Source: Bodo saltans (Eukaryota; Euglenozoa; Kinetoplastea; Eubodonida; Bodonidae). From it: 55,104 nucleotides of DNA. Location of the stretch: the NCBI GenBank assembly GCA_001460835.1, contig CYKH01001770.1:1-55104 (forward strand), in the 5' to 3' direction. Below the pieces are notes generated by a model, which was given only the letters and a program-made list of their open reading frames with translations, searched no databases and was not told where the DNA came from. Positions 30,734 to 38,286 of this stretch are shown here, in pieces; within the stretch, counting starts at the first letter, position 1, and every line of letters begins with the position of its first letter. Made by a program: the position numbers and the translations under genes.

Positions 30734-31738
30734 ATGCTCAAGCGTTTCGACAGCGTGACCAACCAAGCTGAGCTCAACAGCTTGACCCTAGCGGCCCGAG
30801 CCTCTGGAAGCGTTGCTTCCTATGACTCACTTGTGAAGAAGGAAAACGAGATTGCCCATGCGCAAGCTCAGCTGGTGCTAGAGATCCAAGTGGCAGAAGA
30901 AAACGTGAACAAGGAAATTCAAGAAGCAACGACGCGTAAGGTGGCCGCGGCGCGCCGTGCGCAGGAGCTCCGTGATCAGATTAAGGCCAAGAAGCTTGCT
31001 AAAGCGTCAAGCACTGCTGAGGGGTATCGTATCTTCTTAAATCGTGTCGGTGCCTTGTACCAAGAGCTTTCCCTGCGCAAAGCTGTGTTGGCGCAAGTGT
31101 CCACGTACAGCCCTCACGACCTGCGCCACGCTCCGCTGGAGTCCGCGTACGTCTTTGTCAATGACTGGCAGCAGTACGCTGATGAGGTGCAGCAGTCGCT
31201 GCGTGAACTCGAGGTGCAAGGAAAGGGATTATCGGCTTCCGGCGCGGACGCGACCGATGTCAGCATCCTTCGCGCCCTTGTCGCAGATGTCCAATCCCTC
31301 TACACTCAAGTGGTAGCGGACGTTGCTCGCGAGCATTCTCGCCGCGAGAACAACGCGGACACTGTGGCGGACTTTATGCGCAACCAGGCCCAACTGGTGC
31401 ACTGGTGCCGCTCTCAAAAGAATGCCCTTGAGTCTGTTCAGGACACTGACCAAGTCCAAGAGCTTTGCACGTCCTTCCAGAACAACATCAGCGTCATGGA
31501 AACCAATCTGCTGGTGCTCTTGGAGCTCTCCGAACCCTTTGCTCCCAACCCACAGGTGACCCAGGCACTTATTGAGGTGAATGAAGTGTGGCTGAACTTG
31601 GCGGTCTACGCGTTTGAACGCATGCGTGACACGTTGATGGAGCTGCACGCTCAGTCGGGTGTTGAGGTGGCGACAAAAAAAAAAGTAATCTTCTGGTATT
31701 TTGTCCTGTCTATCTTGTCGTTTTTACCAACAAATAAG
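30734..31738 (+). CDS. coiled-coil protein, unrecognised, 3' end at an assembly gap
   Basis: Not recognised. It starts at ATG 30734 with MLKRFDSVTNQAELNSL. Residues ~35-100 are a long charged helix rich in Ala, Glu, Lys and Gln (EIAHAQAQLVLEI, then RRAQELRDQIKAKKLAK), typical of coiled coil. The remaining ~220 residues also look all-helical. Genuine coding sequence probably ends near 31684: at 31675-31684 there is a run of ten As, and the bases after it copy this gene's own upstream leader. If the run were nine As, the frame would close at a TAA right there, giving a C-terminus of EVATKKK and about 317 residues. As assembled, the frame runs on through the leader copy into the N gap. A tandem second gene copy inside the gap is likely. 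Confidence 0.7.
31685..31738 (+). repeat. 54-bp leader repeat, copy 2, at gap edge
   Basis: A near-identical copy of 30670-30723 (two mismatches), directly after a ten-A run and directly before the Ns. It is what the spacer of a head-to-tail gene array with a unit of about 1015 bases would look like. Confidence 0.85.
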
Positions 31739-32038
31739 NNNNNNNNNNNNNNNNNNNNNNNNNNNNNNNNNNNNNNNNNNNNNNNNNNNNNNNNNNNNNN
31801 NNNNNNNNNNNNNNNNNNNNNNNNNNNNNNNNNNNNNNNNNNNNNNNNNNNNNNNNNNNNNNNNNNNNNNNNNNNNNNNNNNNNNNNNNNNNNNNNNNNN
31901 NNNNNNNNNNNNNNNNNNNNNNNNNNNNNNNNNNNNNNNNNNNNNNNNNNNNNNNNNNNNNNNNNNNNNNNNNNNNNNNNNNNNNNNNNNNNNNNNNNNN
32001 NNNNNNNNNNNNNNNNNNNNNNNNNNNNNNNNNNNNNN
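31739..32038. other. 300-base assembly gap
   Basis: A run of 300 Ns between the coiled-coil gene and MCM10, bordered on the left by a repeated leader. The length is probably a placeholder. The missing DNA should hold at least the MCM10 start and perhaps further copies of the coiled-coil gene. Confidence 0.95.
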
Positions 32039-32055
32039 CGTGGTAACCACGCCTG

Positions 32056-34185
32056 GTGTCAAAATCTGACGCCAAGGTGAGCCAGGGGAAGTCTGGGGCG
32101 AATGCGTTCGGCATGCTGCGTGTCTGGTCGATGCGTGGAATGTCAGGAGGCGGCCATGGAGAGGAGGTTGCTGTGCTGGTGTGCGACGCTGCTTTCCGAG
32201 AGCAATACCGGCGGCTGGATGTGGGAAGTGTGATTGTGTTGTGCAAACTGGAACTCATGAAGCCTTCTTCATCGACTTCCAGCAGCACCAGTCAACAACA
32301 GCAGCAGAGTTTGACGCTGAGGTGCGCGGAGATCGAGCAACTGCGCCCACTGGGCTTTGCCAAAACATTGAAGCCGTGCTCAGCGGTGAACAAGAGCAAC
32401 GGAGAACAATGTAAGCGAATGGTGAACGTCGTCGAATGTGCCTACTGCTCGTTTCATGTCTCTGAACTCAACAAAGTGTTACGTAGCAACAGCAGCAGCA
32501 GCTCGACACCATCGAGTGCAATGCGTTCTGCGCAGCAGCAGCACGCACCCTCAACCACCACGACGACCATGTTGATGGCGCCCACTGGACCATTCGGTGG
32601 AGGACTGAGGCCACTTCAACCTCACGTCACCACCACAACAGGAACACTGCAGCCTAGAACTGTGCTAGGTGGCCCGTCGCACAATCCGCTAGTTGTAACT
32701 TCGACGCGCCCGGCATCGTCGACAACAACATCAATACCAGCATCACCTCGAGTTGCAGGGGCTGTTGCAACAATCACTCCTGTTGCAGTGAAGGGTGCTG
32801 GTGTGGCACGGACAGCACCGTCATTGGTGGCATCAGCCGCGGCAACTTTTGTAACTTCGACGCGCCCGGCATCATCGACAACAACATCAATAGCAGCATC
32901 GCCTCGAGTTGCAGGGGCTGGTGCAACAATCACTCCTGTTGCAGTGAAGAGTGCTGGTGTGGCACGGACAGCACCGTCATTGGTGGCATCAGCCGCGGCA
33001 ACTTTGCTAAACCGGTCCCACAGCGGCCTGACCTCTAGAACGGTTGCTGCCGCATCGTTGCTGTCAGCCTCACAGCCTCAGCGGTTGCAAGCCGAGTCGT
33101 TCATCGCCACTCGGGGACATGAAGTGGTCAGTGGCAGTTCAAGCCGCACTGGCATCACATCTGAGGAGGATGGCGTCGCAGGTGGAACGTACGCTGGCGT
33201 TGTGCGATTGGCGGGGACGATGGAAGTGACTGGTGTTGACCGTTCCGTGTTACGTCCCACATCCGGCACGCCTTTTGGACCTCAGGCGATGGACGGAAAG
33301 CCTCGAGCGTCGTTGGCCACATTGGGTGTGACGAGTCGAGGGAGGAATGTGCTATCAGCCGCAGTGCAGCGAACCGATGACGATGCACGTGCGCAAGCAG
33401 TGCAGGACGCGATGAAGTTGAGGTTGGCGTCGGTTGCTTCCTCTCCGAGATCGACAGTTCTTGCGGGCACCACCGTTACGTCGGCAACCAGTGTCCCACG
33501 AGCACAGCAGCACTATGCCCCGTTGGCCGGTACGTCGCGGCTGGAGGAGGACATGGTGCTACCTGCCGCACACAATCCGAATCGAATCTTCGCCAAGCGA
33601 TCATCTGTGGTAGGTGCGCTGGCGGCAAGCATGCGCGCGGCGTCTTCAACCACACAACCCTCTCCAGCATCCACTGGACCTCCGTCAGTTAGTGGGATGA
33701 CAAAGGCGCTAAGCTCCGCAGGGGCTGCTGCGCAAAACGTGCAAAGTCGGCACGATGATCTTCGAAAGGTTGCCGAGAAGGAGAAGCTGGACGCGTCCAG
33801 CAAGCGGCTTCTGGAGGTAGACAAAGCACTGTCCGCCCTTGACAAGGTGTTCGAGCAGAAAGTCAACGCAGTCCACTGCCGTACCTGCCGAAGGTACTTT
33901 CCTTCACGACCCCACAGCTGCGCGACTGAAGGCCATGCTCTCCTTGCTGTTCAGACGGTAAAGCGATTCTACTCGTGCGATCATTGCAAGCACAGAGTGA
34001 CGGTGCTTGGGGAGGAGTTGAACGCATCGTTGCTGTACCCCTCGTGTCCAAAGTGCAGATCGATTGGCATCTGGAACGCTGCAAGCGCCGCACCAACCAA
34101 TTATCATGTTCGTGATGTTGATGGGGATGACGAAGACTGTCGCCGTGGGGTGCAGCAAGGCTCGGCCCGTGACGACAACGAATGA
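32056..34185 (+). CDS. MCM10: MCM10 replication factor, 5' partial at gap
   Basis: MCM10 helps activate the CMG helicase and recruits polymerase alpha at replication forks. The first ~100 residues look like the tail of the MCM10 OB-fold (FGMLRVWSMRG, then VLVCDAAFREQYRRLDVG). The MCM10 zinc finger follows directly (LKPCSAVNKSNGEQCKRMVN and ECAYCSFHVSEL). After a long Ser/Thr/Ala-rich linker with an internal duplication comes the C-terminal MCM10 zinc domain (VHCRTCRRYFPSRPHSC, then FYSCDHCKHRV and YPSCPKC). The frame has a TAA at 32044 and no ATG before the OB-fold, only a GTG, so the N-terminus is missing: it lies in the gap, or the contig edge is in error. Identification is from motifs. Confidence 0.85.
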   Translation: MSKSDAKVSQGKSGANAFGMLRVWSMRGMSGGGHGEEVAVLVCDAAFREQYRRLDVGSVIVLCKLELMKPSSSTSSSTSQQQQQSLTLRCAEIEQLRPLGFAKTLKPCSAVNKSNGEQCKRMVNVVECAYCSFHVSELNKVLRSNSSSSSTPSSAMRSAQQQHAPSTTTTTMLMAPTGPFGGGLRPLQPHVTTTTGTLQPRTVLGGPSHNPLVVTSTRPASSTTTSIPASPRVAGAVATITPVAVKGAGVARTAPSLVASAAATFVTSTRPASSTTTSIAASPRVAGAGATITPVAVKSAGVARTAPSLVASAAATLLNRSHSGLTSRTVAAASLLSASQPQRLQAESFIATRGHEVVSGSSSRTGITSEEDGVAGGTYAGVVRLAGTMEVTGVDRSVLRPTSGTPFGPQAMDGKPRASLATLGVTSRGRNVLSAAVQRTDDDARAQAVQDAMKLRLASVASSPRSTVLAGTTVTSATSVPRAQQHYAPLAGTSRLEEDMVLPAAHNPNRIFAKRSSVVGALAASMRAASSTTQPSPASTGPPSVSGMTKALSSAGAAAQNVQSRHDDLRKVAEKEKLDASSKRLLEVDKALSALDKVFEQKVNAVHCRTCRRYFPSRPHSCATEGHALLAVQTVKRFYSCDHCKHRVTVLGEELNASLLYPSCPKCRSIGIWNAASAAPTNYHVRDVDGDDEDCRRGVQQGSARDDNE
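32693..33004 (+). repeat. 156-bp tandem repeat in the MCM10 linker
   Basis: Two head-to-tail copies (about 32693-32848 and 32849-33004) differ at about five bases and encode a 52-residue unit beginning TSTRPASSTTTSI. The repeat is in frame and lies in the low-complexity linker between the zinc finger and the C-terminal domain. Confidence 0.9.
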
Positions 34186-34298
34186 AGACATTGCATGAAG
34201 AACTTCGGTTCCTTCTTTCTTTATTTTGCCTTTTCTAACAAAACGTTGAGGCTTGCACACATGAGGTGTTGTTGATTGGAATGTTATAAGTGATAATT

Positions 34299-34341
34299 TG
34301 TTTTCCTTCTGTCTCTTCTTGTCACACATTTTTCTTACAAG
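34299..34341 (+). promoter_or_regulatory. candidate spliced-leader acceptor for NAF1
   Basis: A long pyrimidine-rich run (TTTTCCTTCTGTCTCTTCTTG and on) ends in TACAAG, with AG at 34340-34341. The ATG follows only eight bases later, so the 5' leader beyond the spliced leader would be very short. Confidence 0.5.
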
Positions 34342-34349
34342 GGGCAAAT

Positions 34350-35736
34350 ATGTGTGACTTTGTGGAAGATGTCGTTGGTATTCCCAAGAGAGAAGTGTCC
34401 ATTTCCTCGTGCGACTCAGACCCGTTGGAGTATCGTCATCGAGGTGGGCTGAGGTCTTCGCAATCATCAGCATACGGCGGTAGCGATGATGGCTCCGATG
34501 ATGATCTGGAAACGAAGAGTTGCGGTGGAGACTCCGTAGTATCGATTGCGTCATCGTCGCGTTCTGGTGGCGGTGGTGGCGGTGGACGGGACAGACGATT
34601 TCACGCAATGGAGGCAATGGATATTCAAGAACTCGCTGCTGATTTGTTAGGTCGTCCAGCAGGAGCAGTGGGGGAAGGAGGAGATGCGGAGCAATCATCC
34701 GCCGCAACAGATCCGTTGCCGCCCCTTGAGGCAATCAACATTGATCACGTATCAGAGGCGCCAGTCGCTGTCATTGAGTCTGTCATTGTCAGCAGCAGCA
34801 CCGTGGTCGCAGACAAGCGGCCGGATGCACTGGTGGTGGACGCAGGTACTCGCATTTGTCTTTCCGACGGGACTATTGTCGGCATTGTCGCCACGGTGCT
34901 CGGGCCTATCAGTTCATGCGCCTATGCAATTGCGTGCCGACCTGGTGCCATTGCAGATCTTGCACTGGAAGACCGCATCGGCGAGGGCACATTGCTGCAC
35001 TACGACGTGACGAAACAAGTGGTGCTGTACGACCCAGCATTGCAGTGTGACAGCGGCAAAGGAACCGACGCCAGTTTTGTGCAAGATGAAGAACTTCCTC
35101 TAGGGACTCGTCCTGATTTTAGTGACGACGAGGATGAACGAGCATGGAAGCGCCGCAGACGAGAAAACGCTGCTGCAGGAAACAGTGCTTCTGCAGCGGC
35201 AGATCGTCAACAAATTGCCGCGGACAGAAAAATGCTCGCACAGATGCAGGCCCAGAGTGCCAAGAAGATCTCTCCGCAGCAGAATAATGCTGGTGGTGGT
35301 ACACACCAACCGCTAGCAGCAGTAATCGATGAGGTCGAGGTTGTGTCAGCAGTGTGACAGCGGCAAAGGAACCGACGCCAGTTTTGTGCAAGATGAAGAA
35401 CTTCCTCTAGGGACTCGTCCTGATTTTAGTGACGACGAGGATGAACGAGCATGGAAGCGCCGCAGACGAGAAAACGCTGCTGCAGGAAACAGTGCTTCTG
35501 CAGCGGCAGATCGTCAACAAATTGCCGCGGACAGAAAAATGCTCGCACAGATGCAGGCCCAGAGTGCCAAGAAGATCTCTCCGCAGCAGAATAATGCTGG
35601 TGGTGGTACACACCAACCGCTAGCAGCAGTAATCGATGAGGTCGAGGTTGTGTCATCGTCAGACTCTGAAGTAGAGTTTGACGATGAAGGCAACATGGTG
35701 GCATACCGCCCTCGCCGTAGAAAGCGCGGTCTGTAG
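34350..35736 (+). CDS. NAF1: NAF1-like H/ACA snoRNP assembly factor, frame broken by a 307-bp duplication
   Basis: NAF1 is the assembly factor that occupies the GAR1 position on immature H/ACA RNPs and is later replaced. The N-terminal ~150 residues are acidic and Ser/Gly-rich. The Gar1/Naf1 beta-barrel starts near residue 165 with AGTRICLSDGTIVG, then TVLGPISSCAYAI, and GEGTLLHYDV. The family tail follows: DASFVQDEELP, then DFSDDEDERAWKRRRRE. A 307-bp block within this tail (35042-35348) is repeated exactly at 35349-35655, which throws translation into a stop at 35357. With one copy the frame continues into SSDSEVEFDDEGNMVAYRPR and ends at 35736, giving 359 residues. ATG 34350 follows closely behind a strong acceptor; upstream codons in the same frame lack support. 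Confidence 0.87.
35042..35655 (+). repeat. exact 307-bp tandem duplication in NAF1
   Basis: Units 35042-35348 and 35349-35655 read as identical. The junction breaks the NAF1 frame because 307 leaves a remainder of one on division by three. Each unit ends with GAGGTCGAGGTTGTGTCA, which has two AGGT sites. Confidence 0.95.
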
Positions 35737-35861
35737 TCCTTCTCCACTTGAACATTATTAAAGAACATGACGTCAACTCGGTTAACAACATACCACGGTA
35801 CGAAGGGTATGAAATGCAAGACAAAAAGACATTTCCTTCTCATTGTGTTCCAGTTACGTTG

Positions 35862-35908
35862 ATTTCTTTTTCTTTTTATTGACAACACCTTTTTTTTTGG
35901 ACACAAAG
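35862..35908 (+). promoter_or_regulatory. candidate spliced-leader acceptor for the BTB gene
   Basis: A pyrimidine run at 35862-35880 plus a T-run at 35889-35898, followed by AG at 35907-35908, 29 bases before the ATG at 35938. A second AG sits directly before the ATG. Confidence 0.45.
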
Positions 35909-35937
35909 TACACTTTTTTTCTTCTGGCGCATCAAAG

Positions 35938-36708
35938 ATGTTTCATCGAGCTGATATCCTTACCATTGGAAACACTCAGTTGTGGAGGAGTGAGATTGTG
36001 GTGGTAGGTGGCCAAGAGTTCCACACCTCACAAGAAACGTTGACATGCGTGGAGGGGAGCCGCTTGGCCACTCTCATGTCCTCCCCGTATCCACTCTTGG
36101 ACCCCGATCGAGATATTCATGTGCTCCCTCGTTCCTTGTGCCGCACGGCAAGAGCATTTGCAATCGTCTTGGAGTACCTCAGAGGCCCACCTATCTGGCC
36201 ATTTATCGCGAATGATGTGGTGTACAATGAGGTTCACGATGCTTGTGAAGCGTTGGGGCTGCCGCTCCCCCCTCGCCCGTATCCTGCGCATAAGTTGCGG
36301 CCGCGGTACGAGCACACCAATGTGCTCATCCCCCATATCCCCACGTGGGTGGAAAACATCAAAGGCCGGTCCGAGATCTTGTCCCACTCTAGCCCTGCAA
36401 CATTTCTCAATAGCTGCGCGATGATTTCCAGTCTTACTGCCAAGGGTTTCTTAGTGCGCAAAGAGGTTCACGTGGATGCCGTGTCATCCACACGAGTTGC
36501 AATGAAGCTCTCTGGGGATGATATCCTTCGCGCGAGCCTAGGCGATGCAATTTTCGATGGGTTATCGGACGGCCACAAAGACCACTACCGCAAGAAGCTT
36601 AGGAGAACGTGCACTGCTGTGGTACTGGAGAGAAGGAAGCCTCATTTGCAGCTACTGGACAGCCTTAGCACCATGAGTGCCTGGGCTGCAGTGCTAACAG
36701 AATCCTAG
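35938..36708 (+). CDS. BTB/T1-domain-like protein
   Basis: A 256-residue protein. Residues ~15-100 look like the tetramerisation (T1/BTB) fold of KCTD-type proteins: IVVVGGQEFHTSQETLTCVE, then SRLATLMSSPYPLL with an acidic DPDRDIHV turn, then FAIVLEYLRGPP and a helix around EVHDACEALGLP. KCTD-type domains oligomerise and often act as adaptors for cullin-3 ligases or other partners. The second half (from about residue 115) has no motif I recognise. The family call is moderately secure; the partner is unknown. Another BTB protein lies downstream at 41306, but the two are not obviously related outside the domain. Confidence 0.68.
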   Translation: MFHRADILTIGNTQLWRSEIVVVGGQEFHTSQETLTCVEGSRLATLMSSPYPLLDPDRDIHVLPRSLCRTARAFAIVLEYLRGPPIWPFIANDVVYNEVHDACEALGLPLPPRPYPAHKLRPRYEHTNVLIPHIPTWVENIKGRSEILSHSSPATFLNSCAMISSLTAKGFLVRKEVHVDAVSSTRVAMKLSGDDILRASLGDAIFDGLSDGHKDHYRKKLRRTCTAVVLERRKPHLQLLDSLSTMSAWAAVLTES

Positions 36709-36878
36709 TGAGAGGAGTGTAGATTCAGACGAGTGCTGCGGAGATTAGACCAAGATTCGAACGAGACTTTATTTTTGAGCGCGTTGAACGTTTTTAGAAG
36801 TGGAATGAGCTGACGCTTTGCTTTATTGGATCGTGGTTGTCTTATTTTGCTAAGAGAAGAGCTTGTCTACAACATGAA

Positions 36879-37985
36879 ATGACACCCGAAGCGACTCCTG
36901 CAGAACGCCTAGCCTCCGCTCCCACCGCTGCTATTCCACAGGGTTACTTTGTGGACAAAGGGAGGACAGTGCCACCCCGTGTTGCTTGTCAAGGAGAGGG
37001 GCTGGTCTCCATTTGTGCAGTAGTGGAGGGGGGCGTGTTATGGGAAGAGTCATGCGAGGCTGTCTTTGGTGCGTTTGATCCAAACAACCGAGCGCAGCTC
37101 AGCCCCTCAACCACGGACAAGAATGCATTGATTCGGTCGTGTCCGTACGTGTTGGCCAACGCGTTGTTGTCTAAGACCTCTACTGCAGGAGGCGGAGGCG
37201 ATGGGGCTCACCCTTTAGCGCAGTGGCTCGAGGGCTATGATCTCCTGCAGCGTGTCTTGTTGCACCGCACACGCCGGCAGCTGCGTTTTGATACCGATGA
37301 TGAGAGAAGCAGTGCGGTTGAATGTTTGGGCCAGTTAGCATTTCCTTATCACAACGCCGCCCCCCTGCTGAGCGCAAGCCACATACTAGCTAGCACTCCA
37401 CATAAGAGATGGATCGAGGCGGGTGGGGCAGCAATGACTGTTCCCGTCGGTGTGGCATCCATGTTGGTGAAGGGCCTTGAGCGTGTCGCACAGGCGTTAC
37501 CCGACGACGAGAGGTGCTCTGCGTCAACCCACGAAGCAGGATACTTGATGTACATTGGGCAGCACCGCAGGCTCCTTCTGTGCAAAGGAGTTCCAGGCCC
37601 TAGCCCCATGTTGAGCAGAAAGGAATCACCGTGGTGCGCCTTTGGTGTATTTCCCTATGCATGCACAGCATCACAAGTAAGACTCAAGGACGCTGCCAAT
37701 TGCACATTACAAGTGTTTTGTGATGCAAACACTCCCACCATAAAGGTGCGATGTATTGCCACAGAGGCATTGCAGAGAGGATCACAGATTCGTATCTTTT
37801 GCCCACGAAACGGGTTGATAGAGGACGGCAGTCCATGTCTGCTGGATAGTGATGCCCTCCAGCCGGGATCGCTTCTTCAGCTGATACGTGCCCAAGTGCT
37901 CGAGAATACGAAGCCCTGGCGCGCACAAGTTGACGGGCAACTGTCAGTGATTGACGCGAAGCTTAGGGCGATGCTGAAGCAGTGA
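36879..37985 (+). CDS. unrecognised 368-residue protein, possibly SET-like
   Basis: Not firmly recognised. It starts at the first in-frame ATG, 36879; an upstream TTG in the same frame was not used. The order of features is loosely that of a SET-type methyltransferase: an early GEGLVSICAVVEGGVLWEE segment, a helical middle, and a late ANCTLQVFCDANTPTIKVRC followed by IATEALQRGSQIRIFCP. The last part recalls the SET core pattern N-x-x-V-x-x-x ... V-x-A-x-x-x-I-x-x-G-x-x-I. The usual NHSC and ELTYDY motifs are degenerate or absent, so catalytic activity is doubtful. It could be a diverged SET-fold protein or something else entirely. Confidence 0.6.
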   Translation: MTPEATPAERLASAPTAAIPQGYFVDKGRTVPPRVACQGEGLVSICAVVEGGVLWEESCEAVFGAFDPNNRAQLSPSTTDKNALIRSCPYVLANALLSKTSTAGGGGDGAHPLAQWLEGYDLLQRVLLHRTRRQLRFDTDDERSSAVECLGQLAFPYHNAAPLLSASHILASTPHKRWIEAGGAAMTVPVGVASMLVKGLERVAQALPDDERCSASTHEAGYLMYIGQHRRLLLCKGVPGPSPMLSRKESPWCAFGVFPYACTASQVRLKDAANCTLQVFCDANTPTIKVRCIATEALQRGSQIRIFCPRNGLIEDGSPCLLDSDALQPGSLLQLIRAQVLENTKPWRAQVDGQLSVIDAKLRAMLKQ

Positions 37986-38286
37986 TAGATTTTTCTGTGG
38001 AACCATTCTATAGTCCTGGAAGGGCCAAAAAGTACAGAAAGTCGTGCTGAAATGGATCAGTTTGTACTTGCTCAAGAATCAAAAAAAGAGGGAAATCGTC
38101 AATTATGGTGTATTTCGCCCCACACGGGGTTTTATAGAGCCCACTTCTGGTGTACCCAAAACATGTTTTTTTTGTGTTTTTAGGCTGTGCTTTGCCATAT
38201 TTCCAGGACTATATTATAGGTTGTTTCGGTTGACTACCTTCTCATCAAATCTCTTTTTGCATTTTATTATCGACCATATTATTATT
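37986..38286 (+). other. spacer before the TMEM144-like gene
   Basis: A 301-base spacer. Its main feature is a T-rich run ending in TTTTTAG at 38183 (see acceptor entry). The in-frame codons upstream of 38287 are open but T-rich and begin with GTG only, so they are read as leader, not protein. Confidence 0.45.
38165..38183 (+). promoter_or_regulatory. candidate spliced-leader acceptor for the TMEM144-like gene
   Basis: A T-rich run broken by two Gs ends in TAG, with AG at 38182-38183. The next ATG is at 38287, in frame with the transporter, which supports that start. Confidence 0.5.

Noticed and set aside
30724-31684. A retroposed cDNA with a poly(A) end flanked by target-site duplications
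   Set aside because: The flanking repeats are 54 bases with mismatches, too long for usual target duplications; the A-run is in the coding frame, and a tandem array explains the repeats better.
30686-32080. One long reading frame across the 31739-32038 gap
   Set aside because: It joins the coiled-coil gene, a copy of its own leader, unknown bases and a few codons before MCM10; the downstream part is not coding in that frame.
38044-38286. N-terminal extension of the TMEM144-like protein from a GTG
   Set aside because: Eukaryotes rarely start at GTG, the region holds a T-rich acceptor-like site, and the first ATG after it is 38287.
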